A stretch of 64,000 nt of DNA from Reticulitermes lucifugus (lineage: Eukaryota; Arthropoda; Insecta; Blattodea; Rhinotermitidae): positions 454-64,453 of the forward strand of contig JAKCWW010000599.1 of the NCBI GenBank assembly GCA_026260175.1, written 5' to 3'. The notes under the pieces were generated by a model, which did no database searches, was not told the origin of the DNA, and saw only the letters and a program-made list of their open reading frames with translations. This document shows, piece by piece, positions 34,331-47,958 of the stretch. Numbering within the stretch: position 1 is the stretch's first letter; every line of letters begins with the position of its first letter. The position numbers were made by a program, and so were the translations under genes.

Positions 34331-37141
34331 ATGTTCAGATCATGTTGGCTGTGATGGAATTACCAAGTTAGTTTATGAGTGGGAATTTCACTGCGGAGTT
34401 ATCAGATTACCTATCGCGTCTTCTCCTCTGAAAACATCATTACATCAAGATAGGAATAAAGCGATTTTCATCTCTATCTAAAACACTCATAATGATCAGC
34501 TTCTTTACTGTCAAACCCACGTTTTTAATATTTCTTATTCTGCGATTGCAATTGTTATTCCTCTATGACTCTCAATAAAATGTCTCCACAATTACCTTAT
34601 TTACATGTAGCTCTAAATGACACCAGAATAAAAGACTGAGAAACTGTGAGAGAAAAACATTTGGAATTCAGAGAAACTGTTTGCAGGAATACGAAGTGAT
34701 GTGTTATGACTAAGCAGAATACACTTTAGTTGTGAATTTTTTGGGTACTGTGATGACACTTTCCATATTGATATGAAATTTCTTGAAGGACCTTATAGAT
34801 CAAGGGCGTATGGGAGACAAGGTAAGCAGCTAATTGTTTGGGTAGTTAGTAGATTGAGTGATTAGGTAGTTAGGCAATGTTATATCTCAGACGGTTAGTT
34901 GATGGGTTCTTACGGGTTGGGTTTCTGGGTTGTCAATGTAGAACCTACGGCGAACGAAGCTAAGCCGAGGCAAATTCTTTTCCAAGGAGTTGGGCTTTGG
35001 CCTGTCACTTATTATCGCACCATGTTCCTATGGTAAAATAGACCCATTTGAGGCCACGTTACTGAGGTAGAGTGTCACAGCCCCTCTTGCGAAGAAAAAA
35101 TGTAGTTGCTTAGGTAAGTTGACAGTTACTTGGTCAGTTACACAACTGATTACTTAGTGTATTTGTAAATTTTTTAGTTCAGTGCTTAGTTAAAGAATAG
35201 AGAAATATTAAGACAGAGCCAAAATTAAACAAAATAGAATTTATCTCATATTATTTGGAATAAAAATAATTTGATATGAAATGCTATCGGTAGGTACATA
35301 GGCTATTTGTAATGTACTAATATAAACTGGCGTTAAGAAATTCTGCAGGGTCGTATGTATGAAGGTTTGTGCATTTGTGATCCTCGCTGTGCAGTCTGAA
35401 CACTCTGACTGTAGGAAATGCTTTCCCCAACCCCTCGAATACTTGTAGACGTCAGAGATTCAGTAGGATATTTTTGTAATGCTCAGAGACAAAACCTGCA
35501 TTTTCATTTAGTCTTGAATATATAGGCTACTACATATTAGCAGCAGGCCTTTTGTGGATTCCCTCCATATTCTAGTCAGTCCTTATTAGCGTAATTTGGA
35601 AGAAGCTTTCCTTTAGAGACTGACAAAACTTGACAGTCACGGTAATAAAAAGTTTCTATAATCTGATAATGCGGATCTTCAGACCTACTGTTTAAGGATC
35701 GCAGGCAGTCGCAATCAAATGTTTCTTCCCGAATTTTGCTTAAAAATTTTTTTTAGGCCATTCAAGGTTACGTGTGGAAAGAACCGCAAAAGAACTATCC
35801 GTTTTATCTCATATTTCTGTTTACTGAATTTTTGTCTATTTTATCTTTCTCTCTTTTCACTTCCTTATTTATAATTAATTCTTAATTTTATTTAAAGCTA
35901 CTTTCGTTATTACATGTTGGCGTAATTTTTACATTTTTCTGTATTTTACTTTTTGTCCCCCTCTGTTCTTTTATGTTCTTTCTTAATTTCTCTTACTTCT
36001 TAAATTTAAACTTTTTTCTCAAATATTTGTGCCGGCGGGGGGGGGGGATTCTTGGTTTATTCTTGCCTCTGACACCCATGGGTGTTAGTTCGATTTCACA
36101 AACATTTTCCAGTTTACATAACCTCAAACTTAAGGTCTTCTGTGACCTACAGGTGTCTCAGAGAAAGACGACATAAAGAGGAAATAAAAGTATTAGACAG
36201 ATAGGCACAGAGATAGACAGACAGACAGGCAAACAGACAAACAGAGAGAGAGACAGACAGACAGAGAGACAGCTAGACAACCAGCAAACCCTACACCCCT
36301 CTGCGTGACAATATTTCTCAACTTCTCCCAATTTCCCCTTTTCTCTCGTTTTTATCAGCTCTTCTCTACAAGACGGGGGAGACAAAGAGTCTGCCTTGGT
36401 TTGAACGGCGCTGACATGCGATATATCGAGGTGAACATTTCCGCGTGGCTGTTGATACGCCAGCGCATGTGTTTTGTTTTTTCCTATTCATCTCAGAGAG
36501 AGCGCGGAAATTAGAAACAGGTAAAGCCTCCAGAACGCATAGCAACACAGTTGCTTGTGTAGGCAAACTTTCTGGTAATATCCATCTGTCTTTTCTGTGA
36601 ATAGATGGCGTGTATGTGTTTGTGTGTACTCGTGTGTGTGTTTGTGTGTACTCGCGTACGGAAGGCTCCTCTTTGGTTTCTCAACGCCGCTACTTCAGGA
36701 AAAAAGTGGCACAAGATCATAGTTTCTTTATTCTTTAGACTTTTCTCGTTTAGAAACTTGACGCTGCGAATACAAGTATCTATATAGTATCATATTACAG
36801 ATTGTGTTTGCTGCTGTGGGGTTTGGAACATAATTAAGCGGCACATGAAACGGTATGGAAAGGAAAAAATACGAATAAGAGCCTGAAAACATTGTTACTT
36901 CATTCTTGTTTGAAAGACCACTTCTCTTTGCTTTTCCTGTATTATTGATGTTTCTTCTCTCAGCAAAGACGCATGGCGTCCCTCCGCATCCCTAAACCCA
37001 CCCCACGTTACTCCCTCTTGCACTACACACATTTCCTAGGAGCAAATCCTCTTCAAAATGTAGAACTACGCCTTCCTTTCTCCCTCCCCCCCCCAGGCCC
37101 CACAGCCACCCTCGCCAAACCTAGAAGCTATGGTGGTTTTC
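34331..37141. other. No firm gene; low-complexity tracts
   Basis: GACA/CAGA repeats at about 36,183-36,275, a GT-rich tract at 36,609-36,651, a ten-G run near 36,038-36,047 and a C-rich stretch near 37,080. At 34,810-35,170 GGTAGTTAG-like words recur, but no family is clear. Confidence 0.5.
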
Positions 37142-37413
37142 TGACGTATGCGTTCCTGATTGGTTGGTTTTGGTGAGGAAAAGACAAGAATATTTTAGAA
37201 GCCTGGTTTCTCCAAGGGGTTGAAGGGGAGGAGGGATGGTATTTCGAAAGGAAAAGGCGTCCAACGAGAATGGATGTTTCTGAGCAGTTTTCACTGGTGT
37301 CTACCCGCGTTCCTCGTCTTACGTGAGCCCTCGCCTATGCTCTGTTCGTCTGCGACAACACAAGACCCTACTCTTGTTTTTCAGTTGATAGCAATTGAGG
37401 CGCACGAAGCGAG
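37142..37413 (+). promoter_or_regulatory. Speculative promoter and short first exon
   Basis: TGACGTA (37,142, a CRE-like site) and ATTGG (37,159, an inverted CCAAT box) lie upstream of TTTTTCAGTTG at 37,379, which could be an arthropod initiator or a splice acceptor. GAG|GTAAGG at 37,411-37,419 is a good splice donor. As an exon, 37,385-37,413 would be only 29 bases. Either reading is unproven. Confidence 0.2.
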
Positions 37414-38129
37414 GTAAGGTTTACAGTCCCTCTTCTTTTTAGAGAAACCAAAATTTCGATTACTGACTTAGAAACTATCAATCCCGACCAATGTTTCTGC
37501 AATTCCTTTTAGTCAAACCATACAAGTTTAATATAGTACTAATTTAAAATAATGTACAGCTACTTCCTTTTGCATTTTCCTAAATGATAAATGCAAATCA
37601 TGTCACCATACTACCTTATAGTACCTATGGTGCAGATACAGAGAAGAGAGAATATTTCGAAGTTTCGGTTTTCGGCTTTAAAACTTCCTTCCTTTCTTGA
37701 CGTTATCGTGACTTTTTTCAATATCCCAGGTATATGCTGGAACATAATCCTACCCTGACGCTTTATTCCTTATTATTTATGTCATCATTCACAACTATCA
37801 AAGATAGCCTAATTCTGTGCCTCAAAAGTAAATTATTCCTGTCGAATTTAGACACTCTTCTGAAAAGCAGAGTACTGGTTAATTGATGATTAAGTGGCGT
37901 AATGACGATATTTTAAATTCACAATATTTATGGACTCGTACTCTGATATGAGATGGAAAAATAACCACAGATATTAAAGAGAAAATTATATGAATATATA
38001 GAATCGTGAGATATTTTAGCACACTTTCTGGGTTGTAGTCTAAAGCGACTGGGGGAAACCATGAAATATCTGTCGGAATAGCCAGTTAAACAAGTGAAAT
38101 TTTCCTTAGCACACGTTATGAAGACACAT
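37414..38129. other. No gene seen
   Basis: Nothing recognised. Confidence 0.5.
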
Positions 38130-38371
38130 AAGGGTAGTGGATGTATAGCTCCAGTCATTCTTAACATCAGCACTAGATGAGGGTGAGTGGTTAGCTTCCA
38201 GTCCCGGCCGCTTTAACTCCGGGTAACACACTTTCGTTCCTATTGAACATGGGGCTGATTGGACCCCAGAGACCATCTGAACGCTTGGAGAAGAGATAAA
38301 TTTCGTACCACTGCTGGGATGTGATCTTTTCTTCTAGCCCATAGCCTAGACACTATAACGACTACACTACC
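38130..38371 (-). mobile_element. SINE family B, minus strand, nearly full length
   Basis: In reverse it reads GTAGTGTAGTCGTTATAGTG (head), then GATCACATCCCAGCAGTGG. The body has GGACTGGAAGCTAACCACTC and AAGAATGACTGGAGCTATAC. Good blockwise agreement with the 43.7-kb copy. Confidence 0.7.
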
Positions 38372-38454
38372 CTTTCTTCCGGAATTGAGATCGAAATTCT
38401 GAAGATTTACCTCAATAATGGAAGTTTCGCGCACCAAGCTTTATTAGAGTTATT

Positions 38455-38775
38455 GAATCAAGGAGGATGAAATGGGAGAGCGTGTGGAACGTATGGGGGA
38501 AACAGAAATGTTTAGACAATTTTTTGGTAAACCTGAGAGAAGGGACCACTTAGAGACTTAGGCGTTGATGGAAGAATAAAATTGAAATATAGGTACATAG
38601 CAGAGAAATAGGTTGTGAAGTTTTGGACTTGTATCACTTCTTTATGGATAGGTGGGCTCTTGCGTAAAAGGTAATCAAATTTGGCTTCCATCAACTGTAT
38701 AGTACTTCTTGGCCTGCTCCATAGAAGTAGTTAGCTTCTGTGATATGACGTTATGTAATCTGGTAGGTAGGTAGT
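38455..38775 (+). mobile_element. LINE 3' end, third copy of family L
   Basis: GGTAAACCTGAGAGAAGGGA then CCACTTAGAGACTTAGGCGT (compare GGTAAACCTGAAAGAAAGAG, CCACTTGGAAAACCTAGGAG at 2.9 kb), and a 3' part with TAGTTAGCTTCTGTGATATG. Shorter and more decayed than the other copies. Confidence 0.55.
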
Positions 38776-41327
38776 TCTGCAAACTTTCGGAAGTACCTAA
38801 TCTCTCCATATTCTACGTAGAAATAAAAGCAACACGATTTTTCAAAACGTAGGTGCATATGTACTAAACTATACGGCGTCATGTCCCGAAATACATTAAT
38901 GTTATTACCATTTCTATGAGAATCTGTAATTTCAAACGAATTAAAAATTATTATAATAATATAAATACAAATAGGTTTAACGGGGATGTAAATTTGTAGA
39001 CCTAATTCTTATGAAAAATATCAGAAGGAGCAACTATCTGTCAAAACTACCACTGACAATAGATATTGGTCCATACAATGATAACCGGTCTGCCCACCAA
39101 TATAATACACGTATTATTTCACACTGTCCTTAAATAAAGTAAGAAATAATGAAGAAGGGGTTAATTAAACTTTATCCAAGATTTTTTTAATTATTCTGAA
39201 ATATCCTTGCGTGAATAACGTCTATCGTCAGAAATACTGGTTGTTGGTTTGTAGGAAATTTAACGAGGCTCAGTCACTAAAATACTTTAAAACCCTTGGC
39301 ACATTACAAGTGTTATAAGAACTTCTCGCAAACTACGAAGAATTACAAAGAAAATGAAGGAGTGATACGAATTTGTTTTGATAAAATTTTGTACATATTT
39401 GGTTTTATTGAAATCTACGCTGATTATCAATAAAAAGCAAGTAGTGTAAAATAAAGTACAAATTGTTCATGGTAATTTAGCTACATTATACCACCTGTCT
39501 GTACTGTTTGGCATCGAATATTAGCACAACAAAAATCGCTTCTGAAAGAAAATTGGAAGCTTGGGAAGGAAGCACTCCCTGATTATATAATTATATTATC
39601 TTGGTGTTTACTTATAGGACTTGATAAAATCACGAAATGCACCTTTTGGAATATAAGGCTTAAACTGGGCAACTCCCGATCGCAAGTTCCAAGTGTTACG
39701 CTTTATACCAGTTTGCTCGATCTTAAGGTAACCTTAAGAGACCTAACGTCCCAGAGTCTTGTAGAAAGGAGAATTGTGACGCATTCGGAGGGATGGATGT
39801 TTTTATGGAGACTATTAAAGCATTTAAAATATTTTCAACGCCATGAGTCCCAGTTTTATGGAGCCATCTGAGGGTTTATAAAATTTAAGTTAAATACAAG
39901 AAGGCGGAGGATAATTACCTTGGAACGAAAGAGAAAACGGGAGAATGGAAGATGCTTTATTTCATATGATGGTGGGGTCGCAAGAGAATATTTTCGTATT
40001 AAAATTTCTCGTCCAATCGCAGTGCTTCGAGTAATATCTAGCACTGTAGTATAGGCAAAGAGCTGCGGTAAATTATCTTTCTCTCTCTCTCGCTGTATCT
40101 CTCCTCTTCAAACTTTCTCTTGACAGGAAGAGTGCCACATAAACCTCTGTTCATTATAGCACATTACGTAAAGCCTACTCCATAAAGTGAAACGTAATTT
40201 AACCTGTGTCGCAGCGTCACATTTCGAAGGTGTATACGAGACAAGGAAAAAACTCTAGACATTCTAGACCGGGCCCTAGATGGAGGTGACAACTTCACAG
40301 CGGGCTGATTTATCGAGAGCGTAAGAATTTTCTCTGCATGTTGCATATGATGCTGGTTCTCAGAATCTGTCTGAAATTTCTCTTTCGGCACCACTGGGTC
40401 CAGATCAACTGTGGTGACCACCCAAAATTTTGACCATTAGCTGCTGAAGCTGCATTTTAGGCAGCCAACATAGCTGGTACCTTAAAAATGAACACTCACC
40501 TCGGTCTAGTTCATATATATGGAAGTTTATTATCAATTGTCCTGATTGACTATCTAGTGACTTTTAATTAATGCTCAAAGAGCTATGACTTCTAAAACAG
40601 AACCGAAAGCTAAATTATTGACATTAGCCCTCCAATACTATGCTAACTCCTCTTAGCTGCCACTCTGAATTGATTTCCAAGAAATAAAACTTGACTTGTG
40701 TCGTTCTTGGCTTTACGAAGACCTCTGCTAGGTTAGGAGCTGGTGCAGGTTTGCCTCGCAGGTTGCTGCTTTTCCAGGGGCGAGGCTTGGTTAGACGGAG
40801 CAGAAGGGACGTTCCAGCCAGCCTCTTCCTTGCTTTATTCTCTGCTTATATATATCCTACATTCTCATCCCTCTTCCTATTTTCTAACCAATTTTCCCTT
40901 ACACTTACCTCTTTCCTACAGTTTGCTGGTCCGCCACTTCCTAACCCTTACTATTTCAGGGGTGCCATATGTGGACACAATTTCGTTTAAGACAAACCTT
41001 CTTGACTTTATACTCTACTATCATATAGCTGGGGCTTGGATTAGTATGTATTAGTAAGTATGAATAATCAAACGAAAATTATAGAGAAATATGCTGAGTT
41101 TTGTTAAGAAAGCCATTCTGACACTGTGCACATGAACATTTTTTTAGTGAAACTGCCTTCGATTTTCGTAAAGCCCGTGTTTCATTGTGTGTGATAGTTT
41201 AACTTTTTACCATGTCTGTACGAAATAATTAATGAAGAAAAGCGACGGAATTTGTAAGAAAGAAGAAAAGTAAGTGAAATTTTCCTACGCGCTTGTACAG
41301 AAATCCATGAATATATATTGGGGCGTG
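38776..41327. other. No gene seen; short (CT)n
   Basis: A CT run at about 40,079-40,092. 40,700-40,990 is pyrimidine-rich with open frames but no recognisable protein. Confidence 0.5.
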
Positions 41328-41480
41328 GAGGTATAGCTCTTCGGATTCGTAACTTCGGTGCTAGAAGTGGGCTTTAATGTAGGGTACTCTAGAGTCCTAA
41401 GTAACCATTGGATAAGAGCCTAGGTAGGGTATAGTGATTGTGCAGATTTGATAGGGAAGAGAGAAACTTCTACACTGAAC
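41328..41480 (-). mobile_element. SINE family B, minus strand, decayed
   Basis: GGCGTGGAGGTATAGCTCTT (compare GTCGCGGAGGTATAGCTCCA at 20.57 kb) and GGGTATAGTGATTGTGCAGA at the head side. The centre is diverged. Confidence 0.55.
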
Positions 41481-43627
41481 CATGACAATTCGTCTTACAG
41501 TTTTTAGCCTACAGTACTCATTACACTGACCGAGCAACCCGGGTTCTGAGCTATACAGGAAGAAAGGAATAATAAGAGACGAAGGAAAACGAGGGAAGAA
41601 AATAAAGATTAAAGAAAATGGATAGAGAGAAGAACGGTGTAAACTGTGAGTCTAAAGAGCAGAAATTGCCAAACACTTTGATGCTAATAAGTAGAGTTTA
41701 TCATTTTTAGCCAACTACACAAGAATTTTCCAGAAAATATATGCGAACTGAAGTTAAGTTTGCGAATATCTTTCCACTTCTCGCAGAGCGAAACCCTTCA
41801 AAACTTCTTTTGAAATATTACAGCCTCCTCGAATATATCCACAAAGTAATAAGTAATTTTATTTGAAAATGTTGCTCACCATTTCTTTAATACCACATCC
41901 TCTTTCAATATGACACCGTACTGTGACTTAACCTAGGATTCCTAATCACTGGACAGAGATTTGGTTTGTCACATATTTCGCGAAAATCAGCTTACACGTA
42001 TTAAATCATTATGCATATTAACGTGTTTGAGGACTTTCCATCTAACTATCCTTGCATAAAATCCCTTGCGCAGGAAGACGTATGCCTCATCATGCACAAA
42101 ACACAACGTGAAGACAGTTTTGCAGATGGAGCTGTAGGTTCTGAAAAAAATAGTTTAGGGTGGCTGAAGTAGGTGCATTTTGTAAATTCACAGTTCGCAC
42201 GGGATTTGAGGAACATAAAAACCCTTATTTTAATATGCATCTTTGTCTTTTATTCGAATAATTAATTTCTTTCTTGGCATTTCTAAGTGGAAACTTGCTT
42301 TAATGTAAGCTTTCGAAAAGGGAAATTTTCGTTATTGCATTTGACTTAAAACGTTGGTGTTTTATGAGAATTCAACATTCCAAGAAACCCTATTTTTATT
42401 AAAATTAACACGAATTTCTTGGAAATTTAAGGAAAACGTTGGAAACAATTTTAAGAAAAATTAGTGTCATTGTTTAAAAAAAGGGTATTAATTACTTTAA
42501 GTGTGTAATTGGTATAAATGTAACTTAAAATATGATAAACACTTATTTTAACTGTAAACATATATTCTTTACAATTCTGCCTTAACCAACATTTTAAAAT
42601 ATTCTTCTTGCTTGAAAAAGCTAAAAGTAAATATTGCAATTTATTCATAACCAATACATACATAGTTTCTTTGCGGCTTTGACTTTTTCTCTCATCTTAC
42701 ATAGTGTAACGTCTATTCAAATTTGATTGCCAGATTGGTGATAGCAACTGAAGTCGCTTTTGCCATACATGCAGATGAAAATCAGACATATTAATATTAA
42801 TACTAATATTAAGGCGACTCAATGCAGAAAACTGAATCCCTAATCCTCTGTGAAGTGGTTCTCTAAACTAATATGAAACATATCTGAAATACACTTTGAG
42901 TTTCTGTGTCGGCAACCGTGACTTCAGTTCTGCCACTAATATGAAACTGCAAAGCCTAACTTCTCTACATTAGAGTTTGTGTTTTTGTATAGGTTGGCAA
43001 CCGTGACCTGAGTTTGTTAGTATGAATTTGGGCAAACCCGATCTGGTTTGAATTATTTACAAAAGGAAAGAAATCAAAGCAAATGAAAAGATACAGATTA
43101 TGTTTATATTACTTTAAAGTGGCTCTTTCCTGTCGCGTTATTAAATAAAAATGAATGTTGCAATCAATCAATCAATCAATCAACAAAATATTACAGCCGA
43201 AATATGTAGCCTTCATTTTACTGAATGTATTATTGTGTTAACTGATTGCAACATTAATTTATGTGTTTATATTGTGTACATTGCTTTCCGTAATTAAATG
43301 GAAGGGTTTATAAATGCTAGTAAATGCACAACTTTAAACAGTAGAGTGTTATGCGGGGAGTAAATATTGTCCCTAATGTATGAGAGTGCGAGAAATTTAG
43401 TTTCAGTCTCACATAGAGCAAAATCCGTCAGCATAACATTGACTAACTCGTTAGTTAATGCTGTGTCGGGACATAATCATTTTTGATTCCGGAAATTATT
43501 CGAAACAAATATGACTCTTTAAAGTAAAACCTGGTAGCACACTTAGAAACCACTGGGTTTCGAAGGACTCAAATATAAAGAACATCATTATAGTTCCCGG
43601 TTCCCTCCCCTTGTTCATGACTTCCTA
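41481..43627. other. No gene; (CAAT)n and a local duplication
   Basis: A (CAAT)5 run at 43,161-43,182. GGCAACCGTGAC occurs at about 42,912 and 42,994, about 82 bp apart, each followed by a CAG/GAG trinucleotide and T-rich sequence, suggesting a small old duplication. Confidence 0.5.
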
Positions 43628-43868
43628 TAGAGTGAGGAAGGCAGCCCGGATAGCTTAGTCAGTACAGCAACTACGATACGTGCTGGAAGATCCGGGGTCT
43701 AGATCTCGGCACAGGAATGGAGTTTCTTCTGCAAAATTTTGAGACCGGCTCTGAGATCTACTCAGCCTCATATTTAATGGGTGCCGAGAGGGCTTCCCAG
43801 TAGGTAAAACGACAGGAGCGTGAAGTTAACCACTCAGCTCCACCTAGTGCTTATGTTAAGCGTGACTG
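43628..43868 (+). mobile_element. SINE family B, full-length copy
   Basis: The head CAGCCCGGATAGCTTAGTCA (A-box-like TAGCTTAGTCAG) is followed by GGAAGATCCGGGGTCTAGAT (decayed B box). The body has GATCTACTCAGCCTCATATT, GGGTGCCGAGAGGGCTTCCC, TAAAACGACAGGAGCGTGAA, GTTAACCACTCAGCTCCACC and TAGTGCTTATGTTAAGCGTG. This is the reference copy for the family in this window. Confidence 0.75.
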
Positions 43869-44394
43869 TAAATATACTTCCGCTCTACCTACTTGCCTTA
43901 ATGATCTATGAAGAGACAAATTTACCGTTTCATAGAGTTGAAAAGGTCGACGATTCAAAAGAACATATTTCTGCCATCTTCAGGAACCTTACTCTTTTGC
44001 TTAAATATTCCATCCCCCCTACAGTTCCTTAAATGGACTTAAATCTCTTGTCATCCCTTATCATTATTTCCACAATAAGGATAAATACGACATATTCTTC
44101 CGAAAGTCTGGAAACAAATTACTTAAAAAATATTTTTTATGATTCGCCGTGTACATATATATATATATGTATGTATGGAGAGGTAGTTGAAAGAGACTAT
44201 AGACCCTATTTATTAAAGTTACTGGAAAATATGTGCAAGTTCACACATTTCTTCATTTGTAGTAGCATATGAGTGAATGAGGCTTATGGAGGTTTATTTT
44301 GCTATTCAATGAGCTGAATGGATTTGAGGCCTTGAGTTTGTAAAAGAAGAATGGTGGAGTTACGATGCAAATATAAATATAATAGGCCTACAAG
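43869..44394. other. No gene; (AT)n tract
   Basis: A short AT repeat at about 44,153-44,168. Confidence 0.5.
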
Positions 44395-44668
44395 AAGCAT
44401 TTTTGTGGTGACAAGGCTACGGCTTGGACGACGGAGAAATCATGGCTGTATTTCTGTCTGAGGCAAAAGACTTCTCAACTCCAAGAATTCCAGATCTAAT
44501 ATGTGGCCCACCAGACCTCTTACTTGTCTGGTATCTGGTGGAAGGAGTTTTCCTGGGGCTGTAAAGACCGGAAAGTGATACTCCCCACTCACCCCATGTA
44601 ATGTCGAAGCTAAGAATGATTAGAGTTCTACCTCATCCCTCCCACGCGCCTTTAGGTCCCGTACAGGT
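44395..44668 (+). mobile_element. SINE family B, longer variant
   Basis: The head ACAAGGCTACGGCTTGGACG and ACGGAGAAATCATGGCTG precede AGTTTTCCTGGGGCTGTAAA, GACCGGAAAGTGATACTCCC, AATGTCGAAGCTAAGAATGA and AGAGTTCTACCTCATCCCTC. The head agrees with the copies at 20.7 kb (reverse) and 63.8 kb (ACGAGCTGGACGACCGGAG), defining a subfamily with that head. Confidence 0.65.
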
Positions 44669-44989
44669 AAGCTTTATCAAGAAACATTTTAACAAAATAT
44701 CAACACAGACACTATTTTATTACACCGCCGTCTAGATATGACATTTAATTGGATTTGTATCTCGTGTGACTTCAGGTCTCTGAATGTAGCATTGTTAGCT
44801 ACTACGATCCTAAAACCTTTAAAATAATTTAAAAATTTCTCCAGTAAATAATTTCACAGTAAATGAGGCAAGTACATAGGAAGTAAGCTAAGTAACTAAT
44901 TGCCTTAAAAATTTATAGCTAATCAGATGAATAAGAAATGCTCTGTTTAATGGACCCTATCCTCAGCCAGTTCAAACCAGTTTTTTCCT

Positions 44990-45157
44990 CGTACTGTATT
45001 AGTTTCAGGATATTTAAATTTTGTGCCGCAACTGTCCGACCCTCCAGCTTCCGGGCTAGTTCTGGAACGTCAGACCTTGCGACACAATAAGGTTAAGAAC
45101 CAGGCTCTCGAACTCTGAGTCCAGAGACCTGATCCGGTAGCGTGCCACCATCTCTCG
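44990..45157 (-). mobile_element. Possible tRNA-derived SINE head
   Basis: Minus strand: GGTGGCACGCTACCGGATCA then GACTCAGAGTTCGAGAGCC (B-box-like) at 45,103-45,121. No second copy found, so a chance likeness is possible. Confidence 0.3.
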
Positions 45158-47884
45158 TATATAAAATAATAAATACTGCAGGGGCTGCGAGAGATCAACC
45201 ATACAGACTACCCTTCTTTAGACTCGAAGGCATAGGTCCCTTAGAGAGATAGAGAACAGCCGTGATACATTTAAATTTCAACAACTATATTATGAAAAAA
45301 AAGGAACACGTTATTTAAAATAAGGAGCGAGGTTACCGAATAACGTTGTAACTAATAATTTACCAAATTCTAATACTTCACTGACCAAAACCAAAATGGG
45401 CCTTAGGTCAATTCAAAAATAAATCGCCCTACCTTGTAGAAACAGTATGAAGTTTAAGACCAGCAGTACGACTTAGGACTCCATGTCTATGACAGTACGT
45501 CACCTCGACAATGATAACCTCTCGATGACCCAGTCAAGAATAATAATCCACTCCAAATTCCCGATTTTTTTATACTTGAAGTATTGCATTTTTGCAAACT
45601 ACTGTATTGCAACAGTTTGCTATTTCATCATAAACCAATAACTATACAGTTCAGTTGACCTCAATCTAAACGTCACAAAATTCTACTTTCTGGTCATCAG
45701 CAAAGGCTTACATGCCAAGTTACTTCAACCATCATAGATTCTCTTCGACTTATTCACTCCTAAGAGAAGAGTCGAGGATGAAAAATTGTGTAAATCTTTA
45801 CGCAGTTTCCTATAGTCTTATATTACTTCATTCCTCTCTAGATTTCTCCACAGACGTTTGGACTCAAACAGCTTCAACCCATGTCCTTTCCGCCATCGCA
45901 GCACCCCGAGCTTCTCATCCGAATAAAGCAGAAATTGAAATTTGTGGCGAAGTAAATATTTTGAACGGAATGGTAAAGAGTAATTTTTGAATTAGAACTC
46001 TCTTAATTTCGTCACGAAGTTAAAATTAGTAACAACAAGACATGTGATGTCAGATGAAAGTTAGTAATTACATGAAACCTAATAGGCTTGTAGTGACACA
46101 CGAAACTTATGAAGATGCAAACATATCTTGCTTTTACGACTCACTACATACTGGAGATAAGTGGCGGAACAAAGTGCCTTCAAGTTACCAATAAGGCTCA
46201 TAAACACTATCTTGGACCCCAAAATTTCAGCCTTACTGGAAGTTGTATTTAGTGTAATTTAAGATCAAGTGGTAATGAGTTTCAGTTACAAGAGGCAACA
46301 GGCGTCAGAAGCATAGTCAGCCATTTTATCTGTTCGAAATCTTGAGTCAGCTTTGCCTTTCCTTCTCCATTTCGCGTCTATTATTATGCAATCCTGTCGA
46401 TAATCTGTAAAGACGCGTTTGTTCATTTCTGGAACTGTCGATGGCATATAAGCTGCTGCCAATAACAATGTGTTTTACTCTATGCACTGCTGGACTGATT
46501 TTCAGTTTAACATCGTACCACTTATGTTGATATTATTGCATTAACGTTCTAAAGCTTCATTCAGAATGCAGCCGAGTCGAATTTCGTTCTGCTTACCTTC
46601 TATTTTGACTGATCTGTTTCGTAGATTCTCTTTGTTTCCGCAAAAGAACCCTGAGTATTAGGTGTACTTCATAATAGGCCATCACTGCCTTCTTCCAAAT
46701 CCTAACCTCTTTAACATCCAGTAAAATATTCTAACCTTTAACGAACCTATGAAGTTTGGAAACATCTTTAAATAGAAGCAAAATCAGATTTGTTAAACTG
46801 ATTACTAAAAGGCCACTGCAAATCTTTAATTAGGCTGTAAGCTTCCCGTATTTGATATGAATTTTTGCCAATCATGTCACTAAATGAAACCTTGTTTCCT
46901 TGAGTAATAATTAATTTCTAGTGTCTTTCTTAAGATATCAGGAATTATTAGTTTTATTGATGAAAATATTTAATTTCTTAATTTATTGTTTTACGTCTAT
47001 CCGTCCTTGAGGTCACACTTTCCTATGTTTAGTTTCTTAACTGAATTCTAATTTCTAGTTCTTGAAACCTTAAAGAGGATTTAATTTTTCCACTTCCTGT
47101 ACTAGTTAATATGGATTTGTGTGTTAGTTATACATTTTATTTAAGATGAATTTTTAATTTTATTCCCTTCTGGTTGAAATTAGACCACATCCGAAGTCCT
47201 TATATAAAGAAAGCTAGCACTAAGTAACCTATCCGCCTTTTGCTTTAAGATAAATTTATTTGTACTTTTCATTTAGAACTCTTCTGATCAGAGCCTAGAG
47301 TGACATAGGTGAAAATATTACTTAAAATAGCAGACATTTTATTCCCTACACAGTACTCATCAACTATTTTTTTCTAATTGAAGACTGCTCTGCTTTTATG
47401 AAGTACGAACTAAATCTTGTATAGAGTGTCAATTAATTATTCAAAGCCTTATTTTATTCAATTTAATGAAAATGATTACAAAAATAATGCCACAGAGAGT
47501 TTAATAATTTGTAAATTTTACTGTCAAGTTTTGGCCACCAATGTTACAAGCATGTGTAGTGGAAGAACACTAGCGCCGTATGGTGCGGAATGTTGAGTTC
47601 CTGCACGTTCGCAAATATTTTTTTTAAATCATGCAATATTTGTGGGGCGTTTCTCAATAAAACTTAAAAGAAAACATGAAAATTCCCCCTATTATTTTGC
47701 TTGAATCTGTGTAACTTGAGGCTTGAAATTGTATACAATAATATTCTGTAAACCCATAGCTTATAATAATTCAGTCACTATAATACTTGGTTACGACCTG
47801 GATAATTAGATTTCGAATATGCGCAGAGGCAAAAATTTTCATTTCGGCAATTTCTGCTGCCTAATATTTCTCTATTTTATTCGG
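45158..47884. other. No gene seen
   Basis: AT-rich. The 92-codon frame at 45,712-45,990 has no recognisable domain. Confidence 0.5.
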
Positions 47885-47958
47885 AGTAGTGTAGTAGGAT
47901 CCTTTCACCCACTGCCGAAGTTAAGAATGTCTGAAGTTTTATCTCAGCACCAACTATA
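47885..47958 (+). mobile_element. SINE family B, 3' fragment
   Basis: TTTCACCCACTGCCGAAGTT then AAGAATGTCTGAAGTTTTAT match the 3' block CACCTAGTGCCGAGGTTAAGAATG of the family. Confidence 0.45.

Noticed and set aside
36183-36275. GACA repeats as a possible CRISPR-like array
   Set aside because: Plain tetranucleotide microsatellite without spacers.
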